From Nicotiana tabacum (taxonomy: Eukaryota > Streptophyta > Magnoliopsida > Solanales > Solanaceae): a stretch of 64,000 nucleotides of DNA. Positions 31,572 through 42,471 of this stretch are shown here, one piece after another. A program made the translations under genes and the position numbers. The stretch covers positions 101,226,411 to 101,290,410 of the forward strand of contig NC_134084.1 in assembly GCF_000715075.1 (NCBI RefSeq), read 5' to 3'. The notes under the pieces are model-generated. The model did no database searches. It saw nothing but the letters and a program-made list of their open reading frames with translations, and had not been told where the DNA came from. Positions within the stretch are counted from its first letter, which is position 1; the number at the start of each line of letters is the position of its first letter.

Positions 31572-34167
31572 TGTCACACCTCCTTTTTCCGCACCCGCGA
31601 GGGTGCAAGGGAGTTTTTCCAATTAAAGGACAATCGAGACAGGATTGGTTTATTTATTTCAGAGTCGCCACTTGGGAGATTTAGGGTGTCCCAAGTCACC
31701 AATTTTAATCCCGAATCGAGGAAAAGAATGACTCCATATTACAGTCTGCGTACCAGAAATTCGGATAAGGAATTCTGTTAACCCGGGAGAAGGTGTTAGG
31801 CATTCCCAAGTTCCGTGGTTCTAGCACGGTCGCTCAACTGTTATATTCGGCTTGATTATCTGATTTTATACAAATATGAACTTATGTGCAAATTTTATCT
31901 TTTAACCGCTTTATTATTATTGTTTTTAAAAGAAATGTGAACATCGCTTAAAACACGTCTTTGGACTGCGTCACATGAAATGCACCCACAATCCGGAACA
32001 CGTTTTATTTGATGTTTTGGGATTTGGATTCGGGTCGCATGAAATGCACACCCAGGCTTAAGAAAGTAAAATATTAAACACGCGCCTAAAGAGATTATCG
32101 CGTTATTATTTTGGGGAAGACCGTGAAATTTGCTAAACGGTCCTTCCGAATTCTAATTAAACCATACATTTTGTGAGGGCCCCGCAATCTATACGTTTTA
32201 TTTGGCGAGGCTCGTCTCATTTTTATTTTTAAAGGATAAACCTACAATGACTATATTTTCTATTAAGTTCGTCTCTAAAATAAAAGAAAATCTCTTAATT
32301 ATTTACATGCTGAAAAACGTAACTTATTAGTTATTAGTTTACGGCTAATGCGAATGGAAAATTGCGATCGAGTTTGTACAAAAAAAAAACTACTTTCATT
32401 TTATATTCTGTTATTCAATAATACTAGAACATGAGATTGACCATAATATCAAAACAGATTAATTATTCTCCGATTAATTTAAACTAACATTATTAGATGA
32501 AGAAAGTATACATATGCAACCTCATTATTCATTAATCATTCAACTACATCTTTATACGAAGAAAGAAAAATTATATTCAACCACAAATCTAAACAGGAGG
32601 AATTCAACAGGAACAAAGCCTGATTAATATTTTATTTTTTTGCTTCAAGCCGAGATTGTACAAATGTGTACCTGGAAACAGCAGTACAAGAACAAAAGAA
32701 GGAGAAGTCAACAGCAGTAATAACACAGCAACAGCAGATTCAGCAACACCGCAAACCAGTACAGTAGGAATAGCAGAAAACCCAGGAGACTATAAACGAC
32801 TCCAAGTATAGAGAAAAAGTAAAAGGCAGGAAGGTCCTGACTATTTCAGATCTTAAGCGAGGCAATGAAGCAGTAACTATTCTTTTTCAACTTCAAAACT
32901 CTCCAAAATGAATTCTGCCCTTGTATATTCAGTGTATCCAGAATGTATATCGGGTGTATACTTCTCACTCCGCCCCCTCTTTTTTTCTTCTCTCTATCTA
33001 GTTTTTCCTCTTTTTTTTTTCCACCCCTCTTTCTAAATTTTCTCTTCTATTTATAGCAAAATTTTTGAAATTTTCAGATTTGTTTTTTTATTATTTTATT
33101 ATTTTTTAATTAAAAGAAATCCCACTTACAAATTGCTTTTATTTTTTTAGAAAAAGAAATCCCACCTTTATTTACTTTTATTTTTAAAATTCTAACTTTA
33201 ATTACTTTATCTTATTTAAAATCCCACTTTTTATTTTTTTTAAAAGAGAATCTCACTTTATTTAACTTTTCTTTAAAAAGCAAACCACTATCTTTTCTTT
33301 TTCTTTTAAAAATGCTACTTTCAATTACTTTAAATTTTTTAAATTTTCAGATACCTTTATATTTATTTTTTAATTCCAACCTTATTTTACTTTTTAAATT
33401 TTTTAAAACTTTTTACTTTTTTTAAATTTTCTACATTCTTTTACTTTTTTTTATTTTTTTTATTTTTTTAAAATCATTTCCGAAATTTTTTTATTTTTTA
33501 TTTTTTTAAAATCATTTCCGAAATTACTATATATATATATTTTTTAAAATAAAAATAATAAATAAAATAAAATATTTTCGGATTTTTTTTATATATATAA
33601 AAAACAAAAAATAAAACTATTAATAGTGATAATTCACTTTTTATTTTTTATTTTTTCGGTTTTGTTTTGTGTTGGACAAAAATGAAGAAGGGGTGTTGGG
33701 TTAATGGAGCGGACCGGGTCGACCCGGTTTGAAACGGACCGGGTCATGGGGAAAGTTGGGCAATTATTTGGGCCTGTGGTTTGAAATTGAAGAAGTGGCC
33801 CAATCCGATTTTTCTTTGTATTTTTGTTCTCTTTTCTTCTTTTATTTTTCTAAAACTAAATTATAAAAGTACTTAAATTATTATTAAGAACTAAATTAAG
33901 TTATAAAAGCGCAAATTAACTTCCAATAACAATTAACGCACAATTAAGTAATAATTAAGCATAAAATTGTTCATTTGGACATTAAATGCTAAAAATGCAA
34001 AAGATGCCTATTTTTGTATTTTTTATTAATTTAACAAATAAACATGCATAGACAAACATACAAATAGTTACACAAAATATCACAAAAATTGCACACCAAG
34101 AAAAATTATTTTATTTTTGAATTTTTTGGGAGTAATTCTCATATAGGGCAAAAATCACGTGCTTACA
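31572..34167 (-). mobile_element. Solo LTR of a Ty3/gypsy-type element with perfect 5-bp duplication
   Basis: The plus-strand ends are TGTCACACCTCC... and ...CACGTGCTTACA, flanked by CTAAC at 31567-31571 and 34168-34172. Length 2596 bp, no coding capacity. A TATA box reading CTATAAATAG on the minus strand (33047-33056) suggests the minus strand is the sense strand, starting TGTAAGCACGTG. It shares ends and a middle block with the LTR at 46660-50790. No internal element sequence remains, so it arose by LTR-LTR recombination. Confidence 0.85.
33047..33056 (-). promoter_or_regulatory. TATA box of the solo LTR
   Basis: CTATAAATAG on the minus strand, followed downstream by purine-rich leader-like sequence. 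Used here mainly to orient the LTR. Confidence 0.45.
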
Positions 34168-34320
34168 CTAACGAGTTTTCTTTAGATTGTCGTGGGTGTA
34201 GTGGCTGCAGTCTGGGATGATAGATTAAGGGCATGTCCTCGGGTGGGGCAGAGTGTGGGACCGGGGTCAGGGGAGGGACGGGAGGCAGGGGAGGTAGAGG
34301 GGGCAAGGGAGCCTATAGGT

Positions 34321-35265
34321 TGAGAATCGGGTCATGGAACATAGGTTCACTAACGAGTAAGTCTATAGAGTTGGCGAAGATCCTTCAGAAGAGAGATTAA
34401 TATAGCAGGTGTCCAAGAGACTAGGTGGGTTGGATCGAGGGCAAAAAATACAGATGGGTATAAGTTGTGGTACTCTGGAGTCCGGAGAGGTAAGAATGGA
34501 GTGGGTATCCTGGTAGATAGCCATCTTAGAGAGTCAGTGGTAGAGGTTAGGCGGGTGAATGATAGACTAATGACTATTAAATTGGTGGTGGGTAAGTGTA
34601 CTTTAAATGTCGTTAGCGCGTACGCGCCACAAGCAGGCTTGGATGAGGAGATTAAAAGGCGCATTTGGGAGGGGTTGGATGACATCGTTCGTAGTATTCC
34701 CCCTTCTAAGAGGTTATTCATAGGAGGGGATTTCAATGGTCATATTGGGTCGTCTGCAGGTGGTTATACTGAGGTGCATGGCGGCTTTGGTTTCAGGGAG
34801 CAAAATGGAGGGGGCACTTCGCTGTTGGACTTTGCCAAGGAATTCGATCTAGTGATTGCAAACTCAAGTTTTCCGAAGCGGGAGGAGCATTTGGTTACTT
34901 ACCAAAGTTTGGTGGCAAAGACTCAGATTGACTATCTCCTCCTCATGAGATGCGACAGAAGGTGGTGCGAGGATTGCAAGTTTATCCCAGGAGAGACCCT
35001 TGAAACGCAACATAGGCTGTTGGTGATGGACATTGGTATTATGATAAGGAGGAAGAAGAGGTCAGTACGAGGCCGCCCAAGGATTAGGTGGGGCACCTTG
35101 ACTAAGGATAAAGCTCAGGAGTTGGAAGAAAGGTTATCAGCAATGGGAGCTTGGAGAAGTAGTAGGGACGCAAACACTATGTGGTCGACGACGGTGGACT
35201 ATATAAGGAAGACGGCGAGAGAGGTGTTAGGGATATCTTCGGGCCGCACCGGTGGCCACAAATGA
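34321..35265 (+). pseudogene. RTE LINE endonuclease domain (frameshifted)
   Basis: The translation starts LRIGSWNIGSLTSKSIELAK (34321 on), breaks frame at about 34393, and resumes as INIAGVQETRWVGSRAKNTDGYKLW and then MWYSGVRRGKNGVGILVD. Endonuclease/exonuclease/phosphatase motifs are visible: QETRW with the metal-binding Glu, SAYAPQAG, FIGGDFNGHIG with the Asp/Asn pair, and the end motif normally S-D-H, read here as THRLLVMD (TQHRLLVMD). This enzyme nicks target DNA to prime reverse transcription. The frame closes at 35263. The one clear frameshift and the missing in-frame start make it a pseudogene. Confidence 0.85.
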
Positions 35266-35403
35266 TACTGGTGGTGGAATGCAGTTGTCCAAGGTAAAAT
35301 GGAAGCAAAGAAGGCGGCTTACCTGCGGTTAGTAGGGAGCACTGGCTAGGAGGAGAAGAGAGCGAACAGTGAGAGGTATAAGGTAGCTAGGAAGGAGGCG
35401 AAG

Positions 35404-37199
35404 ATGTCAGTAACGGAGGCTAAGACGACATCTTTTGCTCGTTTGTATGAGGAACTAGGGAACAAAGGCGGGGAGAAGAAGTTATTCCGACTCGCTAAGG
35501 TGAGAGAGAGGACGGATCAAGATCTGGACCAAGTGAGGTGCATAAAAGATGATGACGACAAAGTTTTGATGGAGGATGACCAGATTAAGAGGAGATGACA
35601 GACCTACTTTCATAAACTTCTAAATGAAGAAGGGGGTCAGGATATTGTACTAGGTGAATTGAGAAATGCCGACAGTCCCCATGAATTAAGTTATTGTAGG
35701 GACATTGAGGTCGATGAGGTCATAGAGGCAACGCATAAGATGAGGAGGGGCAGAGCTACCGGGCCAGACGAAATTCCGGTTGAACTTTGGAGGTGTGTGG
35801 GTAGAGCAGGCTTGGAATGGCTTACTGGGTTGTTTAATGTTATATTCAAGACTAATAGGGTGCTTGAAGAGTAGAGGTGGAGTACAATGGTTCCGTTGTA
35901 TAAGAATAAAGGCAATATCCAGAGCTGTAACAACTATAGGGGTATCAAATTACTGAGTCATACCATGAAAGTCTGGGAGAGTGGTAGAAATGACAGTGAG
36001 AAGGACGGTGTCTATTTCAGACAACCAGTTCGGGTTCATACCGGGGCGATCTACCACATAAGCTATCCACCTTATTAGGAGGATGGTGGAACAATACAGG
36101 GATAAGAAGAAGGATCTCTACATGGTGTTTATTGATCTAGAGAAAGCGTACGACAGGGTTCCTAGGGAGGTCTTATGGAGCTGCTTAGAGGTTAAAGGGG
36201 TTCCGGTTTCCTACATTATGGTGATTAAAGACATGTATGATGGAGCTAAGACTCGGGTTAGGACAGTAGGTGGCGACTCCGAGCATTTTTTGGTTGTTAT
36301 GGGGTTGCACCAAGGGTCTGCGTTCAGCACTTTCCTTTGCCCTGATGATGGATGCACTAACTCAGCATATTCAAGGGGAGGTGCCATGGTGCATGCTATT
36401 TGCTGATGATATAGTTCTAATTGACGAGACACGAGGCAGCGTCAATGAGAGGCTAAAGGTTTGGAGACATGCCCTTGAGTTTAAAGGTTTCAGGTTGAGC
36501 AGGACGAAGACGGAATACCTGGAGTGCAAATTTGGGGCCGAGCCGACGGAATCGGGAGTGGAAGTGAGGCTTGACTCTCAAGTCATTCCTAAGAAAGATA
36601 GTTTCAAGTACCTTAGGTTAGTTATTCAGGGGATCGGGGAGATCGACGAGGATGTCACACACCGTATAAGGGTGGGGTGGATAAAGTGGAGGTTAGCGTC
36701 GGGAGTCCTGTGTGACATGAAAGTGCCACCGTTACTAAAAGGTAAGTTTTATAGAGCAGTGGTTAGGTCTGCCATGTTGTATGAGACCGAGTATTGGCCG
36801 ATTAAGAACTCACACATCCAGAAGATGAAAGTAGCAGAGATGAGGATGTTGAGGTGGATGTGCGGGCATACAAGGATGGATAAGATTAGGAATGAAGATA
36901 TTCGAGAGAAGGTGGGCGTGACCCCCATAAAGGACAAGATGCGGGAAGCAAGACTCAGATGGTTCGGGCACATTCAGAGGAGGAGCACTGATGCACCGCT
37001 GAGGAGGTGTGAACGACTGGTTGTGGTGGGCACGAGGAGAGGTAGAGGGAGACCTAAGAAGTATTGGGGAGAGATGATCAGGCAAGACATGGCGCGACTT
37101 AGGATTACTGAGAACATGGCCCTTGACAGGGAATTGTGGAGGTCGAGCATTAAGGTTGTAGGTTATGGGGAAGTTGTGAATATTTCTACAACGCACTAG
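35404..37199 (+). pseudogene. RTE LINE reverse transcriptase and C-terminal region (broken)
   Basis: Blocks in order: 35404-35598 (linker, ending at a stop), 35659-35874 (RGRATGPDEIPVELW, then a stop in place of Trp or Lys), 35887-36000 (MVPLYKNKGNIQSCNNYRGI), 36083-36330 ([20 protein letters not shown], the motif A Asp pair intact) and 36270-37199 ([16 protein letters not shown], catalytic FADD intact; then a conserved C-terminal tail with [20 protein letters not shown] and [13 protein letters not shown]). At least three frame changes and two stops separate them. The RT active site is preserved, so decay looks moderate. Confidence 0.9.
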
Positions 37200-37563
37200 A
37201 GTGAGACTAGCCAGTTGGGAGTTAGTTTTAGGATGCTACTGGTCAGCTACTGATGTAGCGCTTTATCTGCTGGATATTATTATACCTTCCATCTTTCTCG
37301 TATTTCCTATATTTCTTATATTGCTGTTATTTTGTTATTTTATGTTATGTTATTTTATGTTATTTTATTATGAGTCTATTGATAGTACTAATATATCGTC
37401 TCTTGTTGCTTTCTTGAGCCGAGGGTCTCCTGAAAACAACCTCTCTGCCCTACGGGGTAGTGGTAAGGTCTGTGTACATATTACCTTCCTCAGACCCCAC
37501 TTATGGGATTATACTAGGTCGTTGTTGTATATGGTATAGGAATGAAAATTTCCCTTTACAAAA

Positions 37564-38449
37564 ACATCCAAATGGGCTCAAGGTCGTAATGGGCCTCCAA
37601 ACTGGTGATTTGAAGCCCATTCTCTGGTAGAACTTGTAAATATGTTTGGACCTCACCATGCTGATGATAACTGATCTAAAACTGTACTACATAATTGATG
37701 CCATTAGGCCCATTCGACCATCATTACAATTTGAGTTGAACAATATATTGCCCTGATGTTGTTGCACCAAATTTTCTGGAGTAATTGTATACATATGCCC
37801 CTGGTAGAAATGGCACCAGGTAGCGTTACTATTTAGAAATTAGCCAGTTTGTCTTGAATTTTAGTTTTCCAAATCAAATTTTTATGACAAAATAAGTACG
37901 GACCGTCCTAAAAATGGCTCTTTGTGTACTTCCCCTCATGTGGTTCATTCTTTTCCTACCATGACTAAACTTGCAAGAAGACACAATGCTTTCATTAAGT
38001 AACTTTACCCCAATTGGATGGAGATATGAAGGAAATGCATCAGCTTTAGCATGCTAATTTCTCATAAATATGTAAAGAATGTCATGCAATATATTTGAAG
38101 AACCCTGGAAATTGCAAAGGAAGAAAGTTAATGAATATCCTGGAACGTCTGTAACTTGCACTTTTTCTTCTCTTGCACAGCAAGGGTACGTTTTCTTTTC
38201 TTTTTTCCCTTTTTGCTAGTTCTTGTGTTGGACATCATTATCAAGAAAACTTGATCCAGTTTCTAATCTCAATGATTTCGAAATTAACTCTGTTGTTAGC
38301 TTTCAGAATATATGTAACAAATAAATTTGACACGTCTTGAGCAGCATTTTAAGTAAAGAAAGAAATAAGGTCGGGGATAATATAAGATACACTATTCATA
38401 GATTAGCAGTTCAAACCCATAAAAAATACTCTTTAATTTTTTGAAAAAA
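37564..38449. other. Intergenic sequence
   Basis: No credible gene, RNA or element boundary was recognised. Confidence 0.45.
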
Positions 38450-39545
38450 GGTTTTACATTTGCCCCGGCCCATATCTAACGGTGGAGAGCGAATAGTAAA
38501 AATTGCACGGGGCGCCTTATTTGATCGTCCCTATTTAATCTATACCCACTTTTAAAAAAAGTTTTAACTTGTAGCCACGATTTAAACAACTTCAGGCCTC
38601 TTTCTCCCCCTCCTTCGTTTCTGAATGCTGAAGATAGAGAGAACAACTTATATTTGCTATTTTAGCTCTTTACAGCTAGGAATTAGCTTCTGGACCGTCC
38701 GATTCGGAAATTCTAATTTTAATTGCTATTGAAACATAAAAGCACGACTTGATTCCCTCTGCATTAGGTGAAGATGTTACTTTTCTTAATGGTCTTATTT
38801 TATAGGGAGTATGCTGTTCAAATTTCCTCATAATTCCATTATTCTAAGGCTAAAATATACAATAAATAGTAGTTAGCAACTGGATCTTAATGACAACTTG
38901 TCATTGTTGTTTTAGAACTTCAGCTCTAAGAATGCTGAAGTTCAGCAAATATAAACAAAAACTTCAGCTCCTAGAATGCTGAAGTTCAGCTAATACAAAA
39001 CAAACTTCAGCCCTGAAGTTCATCACAAACGTAACAAAGCTTCAGCTAAAACATGTTGAAGTTTAACAAATATAGAATAAAGCTTCAGCTAAAACATGTT
39101 GAAGTTCAGCAAATACAGAACAAAGCTTCAGCTAAAACATGCTGAAGTTCAGCAAATACAGAACAAAACTTCAGCTAAAACATGCTGAAGTTCAGCAATT
39201 ACAAACAAAAACTTCAGCCAACACATGCTGAAGTTCAACAAATACAGAACAAAACTTCAGCTACTAGAATGCTTAAGTTCAGCAATTATAAACAAAAATT
39301 TCAGCCAACACATGTTGTTTGTTTTATTGAACTTTGCCATTTGCACTATGAACTGAAGTTTTCAAGTCAGGCCAAACTTCATGTAAAAATATCTGAAGTT
39401 TTGCTACACTTCAGGCAAAAATTTTTGCTACTTCAAATCCGTATGCCTGAAGTTACGCGAAAAGTGGGTACGCTTGCAATTTATTTTGCAAAATGAGTAT
39501 AAGTTAAAATGTGACCCAAAAAACGGGTATAGATGCAAATCCCCC
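38450..39545. repeat. Non-autonomous repeat unit with a CTTCAGC tandem array
   Basis: The array itself runs from about 38918 to 39320. Units of about 45-47 bp contain AACTTCAGC...TGCTGAAGTTCAGC, so each unit is also a small inverted repeat, separated by AATACAGAACAAA-type spacers. Eight or so units are recognisable with drift. Flanks share mirrored phrases (TATACCCACTTTT at the left, its rough complement AAACGGGTATAGATGC at the right), suggesting a larger terminally inverted element. No coding capacity; short ORFs here are repeat translations. Confidence 0.6.
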
Positions 39546-40675
39546 GAGCGAAGATGTTACATTCTCTATTTTCTGTGGATGTGTTGGCGCACAATCTTTT
39601 AAATTTTTGTGAGTTCAAATTCTATTTACTGACTGTATAAAAAATATGTACATAATCAAATTATTTATCAAGTAATTAGCATATGTTATTCTCTGCAATA
39701 AACACTTGTACAAATATATACACACATACCAGACGCAACATGCTTCTACTATGTATCATTCTCTTTTATTGTCTTTCGTGGGAGGGGCAGGGGCAGGGGC
39801 AGGGGCAGGGGCAGGGGCGGGGGGATTTAGTGGCGGAAGAGTGTTTATCCGAACCTACTTCGCCGAAAAATTACGCTGTATATTATATTTTGAATCTCTT
39901 TGACATAGCTTAAAAGTATAGTTTAATAGTTAAATGAGTTCAAAAATTTTGTAAGATCATTGATTCTATTCCATTAACTACAATCTTTTTAACTTTTTCT
40001 TTTTTGAACCCCGTTAGGTTAATCCTGCATCCGCCAATGGGGAGGGGGGCAAGAATGATTAATGAGTACTGTCCACCTTTCCAGGATTTAAAAGTTCAAA
40101 CAAGGTATAAGGTGGATGTCACATTTATGTTGGAAACCAATATCTTGTGAAGTAATAATAAATTAGTTACGTACTGTACTCGATCTTAACTTATCATTAA
40201 TGGCTTATAGTGAAAACTCTCCCTTGATTTTTCTGATCTCTGTAAATATGTTCTTTGTACCTCATTGAGCCATTATTTTCCTTACTACAGCATTTATTTC
40301 TCTTGATATATAGTTCCAGAATAGTTTCTAGCATTTGATTTGGTAAACGAGAAATTTATTTAAAAAATCTACCTTATTTCTCCAGAAATGAACATGTCAT
40401 TTCAATCTATTACGTTTTGCGATCTTGTATAGGACGATATATTAAACTTATCCACATCATTTTTTTGCTCTATATTTAGTACTCGATGACTTAGTAATAT
40501 TTTTGTTTGCATATGCTGTTATAACAGGCAAATAAACTTCTATTGATTTTCGTCTGTAAATTTGTATGAACTATACCGTTTTAATGTACCTTTTCACAAT
40601 TTTCATAAATTTTCCAATTTTAGCATGTATATTTATTTTTAAAGATATATATGCCTCGTGTCTTGAGCACCCTCA
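39546..40675. other. Intergenic sequence with a diverged repeat and G-rich tract
   Basis: Around 39826-40040 the sequence resembles a common plant insertion with mirrored ends (GGCGGAAGAG near the left; CATCCGCCAATGGGG at the right). Nothing else is recognised. Confidence 0.4.
39781..39826 (+). repeat. (AGGGGC)n tract, G-quadruplex candidate
   Basis: Six or so AGGGGC units, ending in a run of six G. At least four GGGG runs with 2-base spacers satisfy the G-quadruplex pattern on the plus strand. Confidence 0.85.
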
Positions 40676-40684
40676 TATAATAAA

Positions 40685-42046
40685 CGGAAAAGGGCCTAAA
40701 ATGCCCTTTTACTATATGAAATAGGTCAGGCTAGTCCTCCGTTAAAAGTTGGTCTCTATTCTGCCCTTGCAGTCAACAAATGGGCTCGTATATGCCCTTC
40801 ATCACTAACAGGAGACTCATAAAGCCACGTGGAATATATGTGAGGATAAATTAGACCTAGTTCGAATTGTACATGAGCATATATGAGTCAGTTATAATAG
40901 TCATTTCTCAAACACTTCACAACTCCATATTAGTTTACTTAGACACCTATTTGATAACACCAAACTAATTGTCACAGCAAATAAAAGCTAAGTCATAGAC
41001 ACGGACATTCAAATAAACGGCAATGACTTCATTAAATCCCTGTACAAAAACATAAAGCTTCATCACATAATAAAAGGCAACAATTAAGCCACAATAACAC
41101 TAACATTACATATCATTTCCCACTGATCCAAAGAACATAACAAGACATCCTAATATCACACACATGAAAATCTACATCTTCTTCCGAAATTTAGCATCAA
41201 GCACAATTGAGTACTCTAAATCGGTCACTTTCTTCATTAGGACATTTCTTTCCAATTCCAAGGCTTCTATTCCTCCATGATCGACGAGCGTCATAACATT
41301 CTCAAGATCAAATTTTCTTTTGGAGAGCATTTCTTTCACAGATTAGAGTTTCCTTTTCCTTCTTTAAACTGCATATGAGATTTGAAACTCTAGGATGAAG
41401 CTCTTCATCTTGCCATTCCCAATAGGAATATTTTTCATCCTAAAAATCAAAAATAAATAAAACAGATTTACAAGTAAATCGGAATAACTAAAAGAATCTA
41501 TCAAAAAAATTTCTTACCTCATGCTTCAGGCACTTGAAAAACCTTCTCCCAGCATTTAAAGGTGTCCATGCCATGAAATAATTGGCATTAAGTCCGTAAT
41601 GACACCTCCTATTTGACCCCTTTGAGCTACTAGAACATTCCGACATTGTCTTTTATTGTCTTTTGTTATGGTTCGATCCATTTGAGCTACTAGGATTTAA
41701 TGAAGTCATTACCGTTCATTTGAATGTTTGTGTCTATGACTTAGTTTATTTGCTGCGATAATTAGTTTGGTGTTGTCAAATAGGTGTCGAAGTAAACTGA
41801 TATGGAGTTGTGAATTGTTTGAGAGATGACTATTATAGCAGACTCATATATGCCCCTATACAATTCGAACTAGGTCTAACTTGCACTCACATATATTTCC
41901 ACGTGGCTTTATGAGTCTCCCGTTAGTGATGGATGGCATATATGAGCCCATTTGTTAACGGTAACGGCGGAATAGAGACCAACTTTTAACGGAGGGCTAG
42001 CCTGTCCTATTTCATATAGTAAAGGAGCATTTTAGGCCCTTCTCCG
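40685..42046. mobile_element. Mutator-like element with 350-bp arms carrying a GRF zinc-finger gene
   Basis: A perfect 9-bp duplication TATAATAAA lies at 40676-40684 and 42047-42055. The ends are CGGAAAAGGGCCTAAAATGC and (complement of the right end) CGGAGAAGGGCCTAAAATGC. The inverted arms extend about 350 bp each (40685 to about 41040 and about 41693-42046). Total length 1362 bp. Between the arms lies a two-exon gene on the minus strand; no transposase is present, so mobility would need enzyme supplied from elsewhere. Confidence 0.9.
41172..41646 (-). pseudogene. GRF-type zinc finger plus coiled-coil gene, frameshifted
   Basis: Exon 1 is 41518-41646: start MSECSSSSKGSNRRCHYGLN, then FMAWTPLNAGRRFFKC and a clean GTAAG donor. 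Exon 2 is 41172-41439 after a TTTTTAG acceptor: DEKYSYWEWQDEELHPRV, then a Lys/Glu/Leu-rich helix. CHYG...RRFFKC...H...W..D matches a GRF zinc finger (C-x2-G, R-F-F-x-C). A single extra base at about 41325 stops the frame; reading on in the next frame continues the helix (ELERNVLMKKVTDLE) to a stop at 41172. GRF fingers bind single-stranded nucleic acid in other proteins; the role here is unknown. The gene sits exactly between the arms of the Mutator-like element. Confidence 0.7.
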
Positions 42047-42287
42047 TATAATAAATGAAATTTCGCACTACTTATCCTTCTGTTATTAAACATTATACCC
42101 TATTATATTGATAGCAGACTAGAAGAAAAGAATTTATTTGCAATTTTCCGGTAACTTGAGAATCCAATTTACTCTTTGAATTTTGCAATCATTATTTTAA
42201 AATATTTTGTCACTAATTTGATAGATGGAAGTATGGATCTTAAAGCTTTTAAAATTTCACTAACCGGCCTTCTGACATATAACGATA

Positions 42288-42320
42288 CTAGTTTCTCGGC
42301 ACGTGCGTTGCACCTGTATT
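42288..42320 (-). mobile_element. Helitron-type 3' terminus
   Basis: The minus strand reads GGTGCAACGCACGTGCC, a short hairpin, then GAGAAA and CTAG followed by T. This is a textbook Helitron 3' end. No convincing TC 5' end was located to the right, possibly because later insertions disturbed it. Confidence 0.45.
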
Positions 42321-42471
42321 CCTAATTATGTAAACAAAATTATAAAATAATGACTAAATTATTAAACTAAAGCTTTGAGCAAATAATTATAAGTTTATTT
42401 GAATGACCAATATCGTGGAACGTCATATCGTGACTTGTTTGTCTAGATCACGATGACCAGATACCGTCTAA

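Larger units (their letters stand above)
30803..37529 (+). mobile_element. RTE-clade LINE, inserted in the Mutator-like arm and split by a solo LTR
   Basis: A long C-rich 5' leader (about 30803-31566) is followed by a solo LTR insertion and then by one ORF region with an apurinic-type endonuclease and a reverse transcriptase. The 3' tail is non-coding and ends in GTTGTTGTA, a short TTG-type tail typical of plant RTE elements. Short TATG sequences at 30799-30802 and 37530-37533 are consistent with a small target duplication. The flanks rejoin into the expected arm sequence, which supports these limits. Frameshifts make it non-functional. Confidence 0.8.
28417..37554. mobile_element. Mutator-like element with long inverted arms, carrying a nested LINE
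   Basis: A perfect 9-bp duplication TTTACAAAA lies at 28408-28416 and 37555-37563. The ends are GGAATTTTTACATTCATATG at the left and (complement of the right) GGGAAATTTTCATTCCTATA. The left arm runs to about 29290; the right arm is about 30000-30802 plus 37530-37554, the gap being an RTE LINE inserted in the arm. Each arm carries blocks such as CGAATTCAAAGCTTCAAAG, CCACCATTGACAGCC and GTTTGATACGTGAGTGAGG or their complements. Without the LINE the element would be about 2.4 kb. 9-bp duplications and long arms are Mutator hallmarks. Confidence 0.8.

Noticed and set aside
38918..39320. CRISPR-like array of regular repeats and spacers
   Set aside because: Plant nuclear context, spacers are near-identical to one another, and units drift gradually as in transposon tandem repeats.
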